Shown piece after piece: positions 45,701-57,668 of a stretch of 64,000 nucleotides of DNA. Below the pieces are notes generated by a model. The model had not been told where the DNA came from, searched no databases, and was given only the letters and a program-made list of their open reading frames with translations. Within the stretch, counting starts at the first letter, position 1, and every line of letters begins with the position of its first letter. Made by a program: the position numbers and the translations under genes. Source of the DNA: Progne subis subis (lineage: Eukaryota > Chordata > Aves > Passeriformes > Hirundinidae); the NCBI GenBank assembly GCA_022316685.1, contig JAKJHU010000030.1, positions 13,963,360 to 14,027,359 of the forward strand, in the 5' to 3' direction.

Positions 45701-48134
45701 AAACCACCCCTCTATAACCCATACCCCAGATCTCTGGTTTCCATTCATAAAAGCCAAATGAATGAATAGGCAAAGTAATTGAGGTGGCTTCCTGAGCCAC
45801 ACTTGCAGCATAACACAACAAAGGGTGAATTTGTGTTTAGAATTGGCAGATTCAGTGGCTCCTAATCAGATTTGTGGGTCTGGTTCCTTAAAATGACCAA
45901 CACAACTGTGATCATCAATTGCATCAACATTAGACAATTTTGTAATGTGTAATGTGGCTTACATCTGTGGCTAGAAGGCAGGAAAAACATTTTTTTTTTT
46001 TTTAATGGGCATTGCTTTTCTTTGAGATAGAAAACAGTGTAAAAGTCTTACACAAAAAATGGACCCCAATTTTTTTCAATTTTACAACTGCGTTTATTTG
46101 TTTCAAGAACAAATACAAATTGCTAAAACCCATTATTTTCCCTGACATATATTGGGTATATTTCCTTTGTACTCCACTGTTTGTGATTAACACCACCTTA
46201 AAGAAAACAAACCCATGATTATTACTACTGTAACTGAAGAAGAAAATATCTCCAGGATATTTTAAGGAATAAGATTCACAGTACACCATGGTAATTCATT
46301 GAGTAACTTGGGGCAAGCAGCTTTAAATTTGAGTGGAGGGTTATGGGGCTCTTAATTGAGTTATTCATTAATATTTGTCATCTACAAAATGAGTTTACTT
46401 TCTTTGAACTCTTTACACATTTGTAGATTTTTGTGGTAAAATTCATCTTTATGGTATTGGCAATTCAATTAGTCAATGATGTATTGGGAAGCCAAAGTTA
46501 TGTCACATCCCCATCTGCTTTCATTACTGGCATCTGTGATGATCTTTCCTTTCATGGTCTGAGGTCAGCCTTGGTGACTTGCATCTTGGATGCCCACCCT
46601 TCCTCTGAAATTCCCTAAACTCTACTGTCACTTTCCTTCTGATGCTTTTAATTTCCATTTACATTTTTCCAACCACTGACCTTTAGTGATAGGTGTCCTT
46701 CACTGCACCTTGTCTGTGCTGGTAACAGAGGGCTGTGGGTATTTTAAGGTGTGTCCTGATTTACACAAACAACTGTATTTTGCATCTCTGTCATGAGAGA
46801 AAAAATAACCCCAAATTCCAGCATGTAGTGGCAGCTCACGGAGACTCGCTTTGATGCTTGGGCCATCCTGAGTGTCCATATTATCTCAATGACAAGAATT
46901 CCTTACTTATGTCCAAGGATTCATAGACTCCTTGGAAAGATGTTCAGACTTCAGCCATTTGACTTTAGCAGGTTTGGTTCTCATGCAGTCAAAGCCCAAG
47001 GGTATTGCTTTGGATGTTTAACTAGAAGCAAGAGCCAGATAAACACAGAGCAGAAGGCCAATGAGATCCTATTGTAAATCTATCAAGCAAACACAAACCA
47101 CTCCCTGACCATCAGCCTGATTCCAAAAGTGTTCTTAATGGAAGATTCATGTGCCAAAGAACTCCTGTTACTGGAAGTGTGCAAAGCTGAGGTATTATTG
47201 AATCCTATGTCTTTCTCTGCATTTCCAGCAATGTGACTGGAGCTCATGTCCTGCCCTGCACTGTCCCAGTAGCTGTAGAAACCAGTGGAAATATAATTGA
47301 ACATGTGAGATTCAGTTAATTCAGTAATTCAAAGCATGTGGCTGTATTATCTTCCAAAACACCCTCCAGCCAAGCAACCCTTAGCTTAGCCATATCTAAA
47401 AAATGTTCTAAAATACACTTTTGAGGTCAGCAGCTCTGTGGATGACTGAAGGAGTGCAATAGCTGCAAGCCTTGCTGAACACACTTCATTCAAGGCCCAG
47501 ACACGCCGCTGCCGAGGGTGCTGCTGGCTGCTGCTGCTGCTTGGAGGAAGCCCATCCAGGCTCGTTCTTAAAAAGTCACAGATACGCACTGGAAAATCCT
47601 TGATATTTATTTTTGGATACAGGGCTAAACCCTGGCTTTGTAGAGGTGAGGAGAGTTTCCATTGATTAGATTAGAGCCCAGGCTTCTTTTTCCAGCTTGA
47701 TTTCTAGCTGAGCCCTGTCTCAAGCTGCTTCCTGAAGGAGTGGCGAGGAGAGTTTTGCTTTTCATGTTCACCAAGGGCAGGGTCTGAGGCTGGGAATCAG
47801 CCTTAGCCACCGCCATTTGCACTAACTGAGTGCAATGGAACAGGAATTTGATAATGCACACTCTGAATACAGACAGTATAGATTTGAGTTCTGGGTAGCT
47901 GCAGTTTACTAATCTCTGCAGCTGCTGCTTAGAAATTTTTTGGTAATAGCTAACAAATTCTACAGAGAGATCAGCTTCCTCACCAGAAGGAAACACGTTT
48001 ACTGAAATGGATTAAGTTTCTCGTGTTTTATTTTTAATTTCTTCTCTTATTGCTATGTGCAAAATAAGAGTACCCAGTTCATCTCACCTTTTCTGTCTGT
48101 AGATTTTCATCCTTCTCCAAGAAAGGTCAGGTTT

Positions 48135-48205
48135 CCCCCCTTTGCAGATGGGGAAACTGAGTCATAGGGAGAGGTGTCTGAGGTCATTAAGAAGCAAATG
48201 GAAAA
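48135..48205 (-). mobile_element. MIR-like ancient SINE fragment
   Basis: On the plus strand TTTGCAGATGGGGAAACTGA, GTCATAGGGAGAGGT and TGAGGTCATTAAGAAGCAAATG correspond to the reverse complement of the MIR 3' half ('acagatgaggaaactgaggc', 'acagagaggttaag', 'aggtcacacagc'). The orientation is therefore minus. The copy is short and degraded. Confidence 0.6.
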
Positions 48206-48341
48206 AACCTGTTGTGTAAACTGGTCTCTGGAGTCCCTGCCCAGTTGCTTGCTCCCTTAAATGCCGGTCCCACAGGGTTTAAGCTAAAGCTAATGGAGAT
48301 AAATAGGAAACTCCACACTGATTTAGATGGTCTTTGAAATG

Positions 48342-48382
48342 AACATACATGTCTATACATATATACATAGATATATATATAT
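48342..48382 (+). repeat. (AT)/(ATAC) simple repeat
   Basis: Alternating AT with interspersed CA units. Confidence 0.9.
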
Positions 48383-50494
48383 CCTTCCACAACTTCAAGT
48401 GATTTTAATATCATAATATCTTGATCTCATCTAGAAAGTGTTAGATTGGCACAGCAATTACAGTTCCTGTGGTCAGTCAATAACATTATCACTGCTGCTG
48501 CAGGATGACTGAGGGGCTGATTAAACACACCCAGAGGAGAGTTTGCCCAGTGAAAGATGCAGAGTCCCGCTGCTGTGGAGCCGGATGTCGAGCAGACTGG
48601 GCAGATCTAGCAGTCTGCTGCACTGGAACACTGAAAGGTTTCCTCTGGCTGGATGATGCCGTGTGGGCTCATGAGATGGGTCCAGCTGTGAGGAGTACAT
48701 GAACCACACCAGGCCACCAGAGACAAGAGGAGATAGCCCTGCCCCCCTCTGGTGCGGAGGCAACATTTTCCAGGAGCATGTGGAGCCCACAGAGTTAGTT
48801 TCCAAGCCTGGTACTGGATCTTTTGTTCCTCACACCTCCCAAATTTCTGGTCTCCCAGATTACAAGGATTCCTCTGCTTGACTGTGGGAAATCTATAAAG
48901 CCAGTGATGAGGTCAGGGCTGGGCAGCATGCAGGCAGCTCTCCCTCCAAGGAGGGCTCCCCCTGGCATCAATATGGCATTCCAAACTCCTCCCAGCTCCC
49001 ACACCCTGATCAACATGCACTGTGCAAGTGTTCAGTGTGCCCCAGGTGGATCTACTCAGCTGGATGGGACACAGAAGATCCCAGGGAGGCCACAGTGCTA
49101 TAATTGAGGCAGTACCACTTAGAGTTTGAGCACATTTTTTTGTCTGCTTTTCCCTTCCTCTGAGCAAAGTATTGCCTAAAATATGTCTCCTTGAACTACC
49201 CAGATGGCTGAGGTAACACCAAATGTCTGGATTTCTGTGGGTGCTGTTCTTTAGCTGGATGTTCACTATGGGAGTGGTCATTGTTGCCAGTGAGCTTTCC
49301 CACTCTGACATCTGGGAGGGTGCCTGGGGTCCCAGTGAGGTGCCAGGAGCGAGGCAAGCAAGGTATCTTTCCCAGGGTCTGGATGGGAACTAGAGCTGTC
49401 AATGCTTTGGGCTGCTCCCCAAGTCCGCTCACTCCACTTTCTCTGCCCAATCTCACTCAGTGCTCCTCTAAGTATTTTCTCTAAGAAAAGGGAGCAATAA
49501 AAGCCCCAGAGAGCCCCACACCTTTGTTAAACTATTTTAAAAGTTTTTATTTCCTGAATGTAAGAACTCAAATCTTCCAAGTCACATGAGTGCTACTTAT
49601 CAACATTTTCTTGCCCGGCCTTTTAAAACTTCCACTAACTCATCCTGAGTCCCCCCATTAAAGATATGATAACATTTTGTATCCTATTTCCCCTATAATT
49701 AGATTGTACAAACACTGTTAGTCTTGCTGAGAAGGAGACTATCAGTAACAAAACACTCCATCAAGTTCCAGCACTTTAACAAGATCCCCCTTTTTTATTT
49801 TATCAGTCTGATGTGAATCCCTCTGATCAGGTGTTAACAAGCCAGGCTATTTTCCCTCGATAGTCCTCTAGCACTATAAATATATATACTCACTACTCAG
49901 ACATCAAATCACATGGACTGTAAGGGGTTTTAGGTTTCCCACTCCTGCCTCATTTTTACAATATCATTGTTTTTCAAATTTCTCTTTTTAGTCGTCCATA
50001 ACAGCAGCATCTGTACCATATCCAGGAAGAAAAAAAAAAAAAAAATTGCTTTAAGGAAAGTTTATGTTGCTACATGTTGTAAGGAATTTATTTGATTTAT
50101 ATACCTAAATTTCTATGGATTTTATCAGTGATCCACATCTATCTGTCAAGTCCACCTCCTCTTTGCTTGATGGCTGAAGTATTTTTGGTGATCACAACCA
50201 TACAACAGACAAGAGCTGAATTCTGTTTTGCCCTTGGAAAAGGCACTTCACTTTCCTGTGGTCTTCTTGAATATACCAGCATCTCTTTTTGTCCTTCTGA
50301 GAGATTCCCAAAACAGACACGGCAACTGGACACAAGACATCAGTAACTGAAGAGCCCTGAAGAAGGAAAAAAAACAAAACCAAAACCAACAAACCCCTCC
50401 CCCCCCCAAGTGGTATAAGGAGACAATACATTTGTCTTCTAAATTTACATAAGAACACAATTAACTCCTGCTTCATTATGCAGTTTCTTATTTG

Positions 50495-50541
50495 TTTGTA
50501 AGAATATTATCATATTCTTACAAATACAATATTCTTACAAA
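50495..50541. repeat. Inverted repeat plus extra tandem copy
   Basis: TTTGTAAGAATA (50495-50506) is repeated as an exact reverse complement at 50513-50524, with a 6-base loop. The right arm recurs at 50530-50541. This could fold into a small AT-rich hairpin. Function unknown. Confidence 0.85.
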
Positions 50542-50929
50542 AGGCAAATAATGATATTGGCAGGAATTATGATCTGAACTGCCCAAATTTTCAGTCAAAA
50601 TCTCTTAGGACTGTCCAAAACAAAGCTTCTGATACTGTCTCCACCATTCTTTTTTATATGACTTTGTAAAAAGCTGTAAATCATTTTATGCTGATTTTTC
50701 TCTTAGAATTCACTGTCAAGGCCATAATACTTAAAATCCAGAGCAACTATTTAATTACTTAATTTAAATATTTAATATTCAAGCCAAATATTGAAATTAA
50801 ATTAAATTAAATATTGAATGTTGCACAAGAAAATGTCTACATCAATATTTACACCTGTCTGGCTTTATATTGCATCATACTCCTTAGAAATTTTTCCCAG
50901 AGCAACATCACCACTTCCCAGGAGCTCAA

Positions 50930-51463
50930 TATGTGAGGGATGAGGCACCTCTCCTACAAAGACAGGCTGAGGATTGTTCAGCCTGGAGAAGAGAAGGCTT
51001 TGGGGAGACCTCAATGCAGCCTCATAGGACCTAAAGGGGGCTTAGAAAAATAAGGGAGTGGTGGGATTTGTTGTTGTTGTTGTTTTGGTTTGTTTTTTGG
51101 GGGGTTTTTTGGGTTTTTTGTTTGGTTTTTGGTTTTGTTGTTGGGTTTGGGTTTTTTTGTGTGTGTGTGTGGGAAGACAGCGACAGTCACAGGACAAGGG
51201 ACAATTATTTTAAACTTAGAGACAGCAGAGTTAGATTAAGTATTAGGAAGAAATTTTTTACTCAGCGGGTGATGAAGCACTGGAACAGGTTGCCCACAGA
51301 AGCTGGGATTGTCCCATATCTGGAAGTGTTCCAGACAAGTTTGAATGGCGCCCTGAGCAACATACGTAGCAGTTGGCATTCTTGCCCACAGCAGAGGGGA
51401 TGGAACTCGCTGCTATGTAAGGTTCCTGTCAACCCAGGACATTCAAGGATTCTGTGATAAATA
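50930..51463 (+). mobile_element. CR1 LINE 3' fragment interrupted by a G/T-rich tract
   Basis: In plus orientation it has CACCTCTCCTACAAAGACAG, GATTGTTCAGCCTGGAGAAG, a G/T-rich expansion (51067-51173), then GACAAGGGACAATT, CACTGGAACAGGTTGCCCAC, AGAAGCTGGGATTGTCC and GGAAGTGTTCCAGACAAG. It ends in the tail GGATTCTGTGATAAATAAAC. The G/T tract replaces the CR1 segment that normally joins the two halves. Confidence 0.9.
51067..51173 (+). repeat. G/T-rich low-complexity tract inside CR1
   Basis: Runs of GTT, GTTTT, GGGTTTTTT and (GT)n inside the CR1 copy at 50930-51463. Confidence 0.95.
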
Positions 51464-51983
51464 AACTCTTTTCATACCTTCAGAGTCTCACAATTAACAC
51501 TCAATCAATGCTAAAGGTGTTTTCTTTATATATGGAAAAAATTATCTTTTGTGGACAAGTTAAAAATAATCTAAACATGCATCTAAAAATCTGAATCACA
51601 TAAAAAATGTGGTTCAATTGATAGCAAAGATAGAACAGATAATGAATGATGGAACTATCTCCAGCAAAACAGTGACACTTTGCTGATGACACATTGTTGT
51701 CTTGCCCTTTCTGTGAAAAAAATTGCCCTCTGACTGCAGTATTACTAATTTTCTTACTGTTAAGCCAGTGATGTTGGTATTGAGCATCCTCTGCAAAGAT
51801 TAATATACAGATTCTGCCACTGCTTTTTTTCTCCTCTGCCATTTTTTAAAGAGATTTTGTTTTCTTCTGGTGTTTCAGTTTGAAATTTAACCCAGGAAAC
51901 TTCCACTGCCAGGCAAAACAGAAATGAAGCAGAAACAGGATCAATAAGTAAAGAATTATGTAATACACTGATGCAAATCAACG

Positions 51984-53017
51984 TGTATTGCTTTTGTGTG
52001 ACCAGGTTTGGTAGCCGGGTCTATATGGGGTGGCTTCTCTAAAAAGCTGCCAGAAGCTTCCCCAATGTCCAGGATGGATCTGCCGCTGACCAAGGCTGAG
52101 CCCATCAGCTGTGGTAGAAATGCCTCTGTCTAACACATTTTAGAAGGCAAATAAAAAGTTATTGCACAGAAGTAATTGCAGCCAGAGAAGACTGGAGTGA
52201 GAACATGTGAGAAACGTGAGAGAAACAGCCCTGCAGACAGTGAGGTCAGTGAGGAAGGAGGGGCAGGAGGTGCTCCAGGTGCCAGAGCAGAGATTCCCCT
52301 GCAGCCCGCGGTGCAGAAAATGGTGAGGCAGCTGTGCCCTGTGATCCACCTGCAGCCCATGGAGGATCCCACACCAGAAGAGGTGGATGCCTGAAAGAGG
52401 TTGTGAACATGTGGGAAATTGGGTCCTGGCAGGGACCCTTGGAAAGAAGGCTCGAAGCTGGAGCAGGTTTGGTGGCAGGACTTGTGACCCTGTGGGGGAT
52501 CCATGCAGGAGCAGCCTGTTCCTGAAGGACTGAACCCTGTGGAAAGGGAGCCACACTGGAGCTTCATGAAGATCTGCAGCCCATGGGATGGACTCTGGCG
52601 AAACTCATAAAGAACTGTGTCCTGTGGGAGGAACCCCACACTGGAGCAGAGGAAGGACTCCAATCCCTGAGCAGCAGCAGAAACAACCTGTGATGAATGG
52701 TGTAACCCTCATTCCCTGTCTCTCTGCACCTCTCTGAGTGGGAGGAGGTAGAGCTGAGAAGGAGAGAGGGATGGGGAGAAGATGTTTTTCAAGATTTGTT
52801 TCATTTCTCATTATTCTGCTCTGATTTTGATTAGTAATAAATTCAACTTTATTTGCCCCATTCAAGTCTGTTTTGTCTGTGATGGTATTTGGTGAGTGAT
52901 CTCTCCTGGTCCTTATTTTACTTTAGTAATGTTTGTTATCTTTCCTCCTGTTCACTTGTGGAGGGGAGTAACAGAGCAGCTTTGGTGGGCATGTGGCATC
53001 CAGTCTGTGTCGACACA
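51984..53017 (+). mobile_element. Solo LTR, avian ERVL type
   Basis: This LTR of about 1.03 kb begins TGTATTGCTTTTGTGTGACC. It follows a common bird LTR: AAGCTGCCAGAAGCTTCCCC, GCCGCTGACCAAGGCTGAGC, a series of GCAGCCCATGGA-type repeats, and AGTAATAAATTCAACTTTAT with the polyadenylation signal near 52836. It then has GGTGAGTGATCTCTCCTGG and GCTTTGGTGGGCATGTGGCA near the end. The several open frames across it on both strands are not genes. I could not find a matching target duplication, so it is probably old or its ends have mutated. Confidence 0.85.
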
Positions 53018-54036
53018 CTATAAATGATTTTGTGGAAAAATATTTTCTACTAATTTGTTCTCTTCAGGAAATTGTATGTAGGTTATAATAATTCAGATTT
53101 AGCATAGGTATATTCCTGCAAAGGCACTTAGTTTAGCACCATGGTAGCTAAAACGTGAGTATAGCATGCACCAAATGGATTAAGAGCTAGCCAGCTGGCA
53201 GATTTCAAAAAGTATTTGTTGATTGGGAATTGTTACCAAATGAATGTGTTTCTCATGGAAATTCCCCAGTGGGCTGGTCCGTGTCTAACACCGTTCAACA
53301 CTTTTATCAACTCCTTATTTGCACATGTTGTAATAAGCTTTGATTTTCCTTGATACGCCTGACAGATTAGTTAGTGTTTAGTGATGTACATGTTTTCTGC
53401 AACTGTTAGCCTCTTACCAGAGTTTTGCTGCAATTCATTCTGTTGCCTCTTGTGGTCTGGACATAAAGTTTAGCTTTTTAAGACCTGTTGTGAAATTCCA
53501 TGTAGAATTCTGCACATTTTTCTCTTTCTCTCACAGATAAAAGAAGACACTCTCATTACAAGTTTTGGTGCTCAGCTGAAGTAGCTGGAGAGTCCACTCT
53601 CTAGTGACTTGTACTTCAGAAAAAAAATTGAAAACTTTTAAGGAAAGAAAAGTTTAGTTACACATTGGAAGCCTCTGTTTCTGGATCTGCAGAAGAAATT
53701 TAGCTCCCACTTCAAGTCTTCAACTGTTATCTGAATGAGAGATGTGTAATTCTGGTAATGTTTTGCACACATATAATGCTCTTTATTTAAGGATGTTGCA
53801 GTGCTGAAAAATATTACATCATTAGGAGATTAGATATTCGAACAATATAAAAATATTGATCAAAGCTAAATCACCAAAAGTAATGCTAGCAATGACACTG
53901 TCAGTATGTCTGATGATTTGATTGTAGAGGAGACACCCAGATTACTGTGAGAAGGAGGTACCCGTGGTTGGTATGTGTTCAAAAGTTAAAGAAATTACTC
54001 TGGAAGGGACAAGTGGAATAGGATGAAGTGAGAATC

Positions 54037-54060
54037 TTTTTTTTTTTTTTTTTTTTTTTT
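54037..54060 (+). repeat. Poly(T) run
   Basis: 24 consecutive T. No retroelement body recognisable beside it. Confidence 0.95.
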
Positions 54061-57000
54061 CTTCCTTCTGTATTAGGGACCATTTCTTTCATGACCAATC
54101 AGATTTTAAAGAGGTAGAAGACATGGTACCGTTCTTCACACTGGGGAAAGTAGGTGCTGTACAATGTTTAAGTTTCAGAGGATGAAAGCCTGAAGGGTGT
54201 TCCTCTGGTTTTGAAGTGAGGAGTCCATAGGTTTTGCATGTTGGATCACTGCAGGGGTTGTTGTGAGAGCCTCTCGGCAAACCAGGGCAGCAGCCAGGAA
54301 ATTAACGAGGGAAGCAGCAAATAGGTGGTGGGAAAGATTACTTGGGAACAAACCTTGTTGGAGCAACTAGCTAAGAGCAATTTGCAGGGCAGCCTGCACC
54401 AGCCCTGGCCAGTGGGAAGAGCCAGGCACAACCACTGCCAGCAGAAAGCACCCACAGGAGTGACAGCAAGGGAGGGACGGTTTGCACGTGGGGCTGTGCC
54501 TGCCTGCGAGCGCTGTGAGCCGAAGCACTGGCTGGTGGCACTGCCCAGGGCTGCCTCTGAGGCCAGCCAGCTGCCAGGGCATGGGTAGAGCTCAGGCGTG
54601 ATTCTGCTGAGAATGAACATCCTGCTACCGAAGTCTGCCTGAGTCTGGATCAGAACCAGAGTGAGACACAACAAGAAGAGGATATCTCTGGCTGACACCA
54701 ATGCACTGATCTTTCAGAGGTCTGTTTTAGCCTCTCTGGAGTGAGCAGGTACCTCAAGGGGGAACGGGATCATGTTTCCTTCTCTTGCTTGGATTTTCTA
54801 GGTGGAAAGGTGTGCCTGGAGCTCAAGTGTCTGCTGTAAAAGCACTGCTAGGCTCACGGTTTATACTTTAACAGCAAACTACCACTGGAAAATTTACTTA
54901 TTATTAATAGGTTCAGATTCCTTTATTTGCACTTGGTTTGCCTCTAGCTGGTATTTACCAAACTCTGGCTTCTCTCTCTGTTTTGAGGAATCCTCAGTTA
55001 TTCAAGAGTCAGATGACTCTGATGCTATCTTAAATGGGAAATTAGCCAAAAACTCAAAAAAATGCTTTCACCCATGAGAGTGGGAAATATCCTTGTACCA
55101 AGTATATTACTTGTAACCATGTAAATGCATTTGATGGCCTTGAAGAATGAAAAACTGAGATGTGACATGATGGGCTAGGAAGCAGTGCCCTGCTGAGGTC
55201 AGATCCATCCATTTCTGCTGAAGCCAGGAGGGATCTAAGGGATTTTGCAGGGGAAGTGTTTCTTCAGCCATAGACCCAGTCTCCTGGTCTGCTGACAGAC
55301 CAGCAGCATTTCTCCTTTGTAGCACTGTCTGTCTATGCTTCCATGAAGGGACTTCAAACAAACCTCTTTGGTTTTGAATATTTGTGTCTCAAAGGCCTGC
55401 GTGGCATTCTTCCTTCTGGCAACGTTGCTTTTACTTAAGACTGGACACGTCTAGGAGCCAGGCAAACAATACTACCAAGCAATGGCAAACATCTCAGCTT
55501 TCTTTAGACTCCTAATATTATTGACAAATTCAGTGCAGACCTGCAGACTGCAATTTGTTCTCTTTAAACATACAAGGAATACTCCTGTGAAGCACAAGCT
55601 GCCAAGATTATTTTGTGTAAGCAATTATCTTCTATCTTGACTGGACTAATGTGGGCTGGACACACAGTTTTGCTTTGTAATCATGTAACTGCTAAATGAA
55701 ATCACAAACTGGTGGGTAAAAATGCAGAAAAGGTGTTATTAATATTTCAATGTAACTGCTACTGAATGTCACAACATCTGCCATATTGACCTCCACTCTC
55801 TGAAAAAGCAAGACAAAGAGGGTTCATTGTTCATTTAATACTGTCACAGTGTCTTCAGGTCTTAGGGCATCATGGGCTCTGCTGTGATGCAAGTGGATTG
55901 ATTGCAAAGGTTCAAAAAGTTTAAAATTAGTAAAAATAAGTTAGGAAATGACAAAAAGAGAGCTGAATTTTAAACTCGCAATTTAGGCATGAAAAAAGTA
56001 TGAAATCAAAAACAATAAGCAGAGATGAGGTCTTGGGGTCTGCTGCTGATAGGGTATGTGCAAAGAGGAGAGAAGGGCACCCAAAGCATCACCTTCTGCA
56101 GCACTGCTATTTGACAAAAGATCACAGCAAAAAAGAAAAAAAAATAAAAGACAAAGAAAGGCAGCTGCCCAGGATGAGAGAAGCACATGCTGTTTCTTTT
56201 AATTCATTTCCTTCTTGTGGGAAATTATGTGTATGTGTTGAAATATTTCTCTCCTCCAGCTACAGCAGACTACCCCAGATAGAGTTTTATTTTAGTTCAG
56301 TGAAACAAAGATAATATATGTTAGTACAAAATATCTCACATTGGTAGAGCAGATTTAACCGTGGCAGTAGGGAGCTCTGGGTTTACAGAATTGCATAGCT
56401 TAAAACTTGAAGCACACACTTGGCCCTAGGGTATCCCATGATTCTGGGATGAAAGTATATAGCATCTTTATTAATATTATAAAAAATTTTACCCATAGAT
56501 GAACTAAATCTGAAGTAAGCCTTTCTTCTGAGGCTTCCCCTGTCTGCCAGACTTCTGTTTGTTTGTGAAGTTTACATGCTTCCCGTGTTTGACCAAAACC
56601 AGGGCTACTGAAATAACTTGAGAAAGATTCTCAGTCTGATGTTTCTGAGCCAGCTAGGATTAGAAATGACTGGAAATGTTATGGAAGAGCCTGTTTTCAT
56701 GAGATTTCTACCCAGATATGTAGACCAAAGGGGTTTCTTGCTCTGTGAACTTACAGAACACCTTTCAGTGCTCTTTGATGTAAACTCCTTGTTTCCTGTA
56801 GCATAAAGAAAAGTCTCCCCTGCATTGTATCTATGCAAATTACAGCAAATAGAACAGTATAAGCTCACCTTTTAAGATCTGACCTTTTGTTTGAACTGTT
56901 AACACCTGAAAGATGGAGGATTTTCAGTTTTCAAAGCTGGGTACTACAGTTTGTTTGTCGAGCTAGCAGAAGATTGTGTTATAACCGATCCTTTCAGGAC

Positions 57001-57454
57001 CCTCAATAGGCATAGGAAATACTGTATTTTTTTAAGCCAACAGAAACCAGACGACACAGAGTTAAAGTCCCGACTCCATCCTGAGGGGTACCTTGTTTTC
57101 TTTACACAATTACCTGTGGTCTCAGTTTGTTAGGTGATCTCAGCTGGCATTTGAAGTAATACTGAGACCATTGACACAGGGATGAAGTTTCCAGCTTCGG
57201 CTTGAAAGATCTCTTGTGTTTGTGGATTCAGGTCAGACATTTAGTGTTACCTGAACTTAATTGAGGTTTGGTTTTGCTCTGCATTGTCTTCTAAAAAAGC
57301 AGTCCAGGGAAAGAGGGAGGCCTGGGAAAAACAAACTGCTTGACCAAAATGACTCCAAAAGCAGCATTAGGAGCACTTCCAAGTCTAAACACATCTCTGA
57401 CAGAAAGGTTATCTCCTTGCTCTCCAAACCTTGCCACTTCCTGCAGAAGCCCTG

Positions 57455-57637
57455 CTTTTTTTGGGTTGTTGGTTTTTTTTGTTTGTTTGTTTGTTTTTTT
57501 GTTGTTTTTTTGTTTGTTTTGTTTTGGTTTGGTTTGGGGTTTTTTTGTTTTGTTTTTTGGTTTGGTTTGGTTTGGGTTTTTTTTTTGGGGGGGGGGTTTG
57601 TTTTTGGGGTTTTTTTTGGGTTTTTTGTTTTGTTTTG

Positions 57638-57668
<31 letters not shown>
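57455..57668 (+). repeat. (GTTTT)/(GGTTT) low-complexity tract
   Basis: About 210 bases of G/T only, ending in clean TTTTG repeats (about 57625-57668), with runs of up to eight or nine G near 57590. The long open frames on both strands are composition artefacts. Confidence 0.97.

Larger units (their letters stand above)
42758..50929. other. Non-coding region upstream of HAS2, second part
   Basis: No gene is recognised. It holds a MIR-like fragment (48.1 kb) and simple repeats. A TCF/POU-motif-rich stretch at 42960-43115 could be a conserved element. Open frames between 48500 and 49500 are short and on both strands, reflecting higher GC content only. Confidence 0.7.

Noticed and set aside
52130..52663. 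Frames of about 100-177 codons on the minus strand
   Set aside because: They run antisense through the ERVL-type LTR, with its internal repeats explaining the open frames.
54246..54701. 151-codon minus-strand frame with a signal-peptide-like start
   Set aside because: The hydrophobic start (LLCLTLVLIQTQA) is suggestive, but the rest has no family match and other frames overlap it. Not enough to call a gene.
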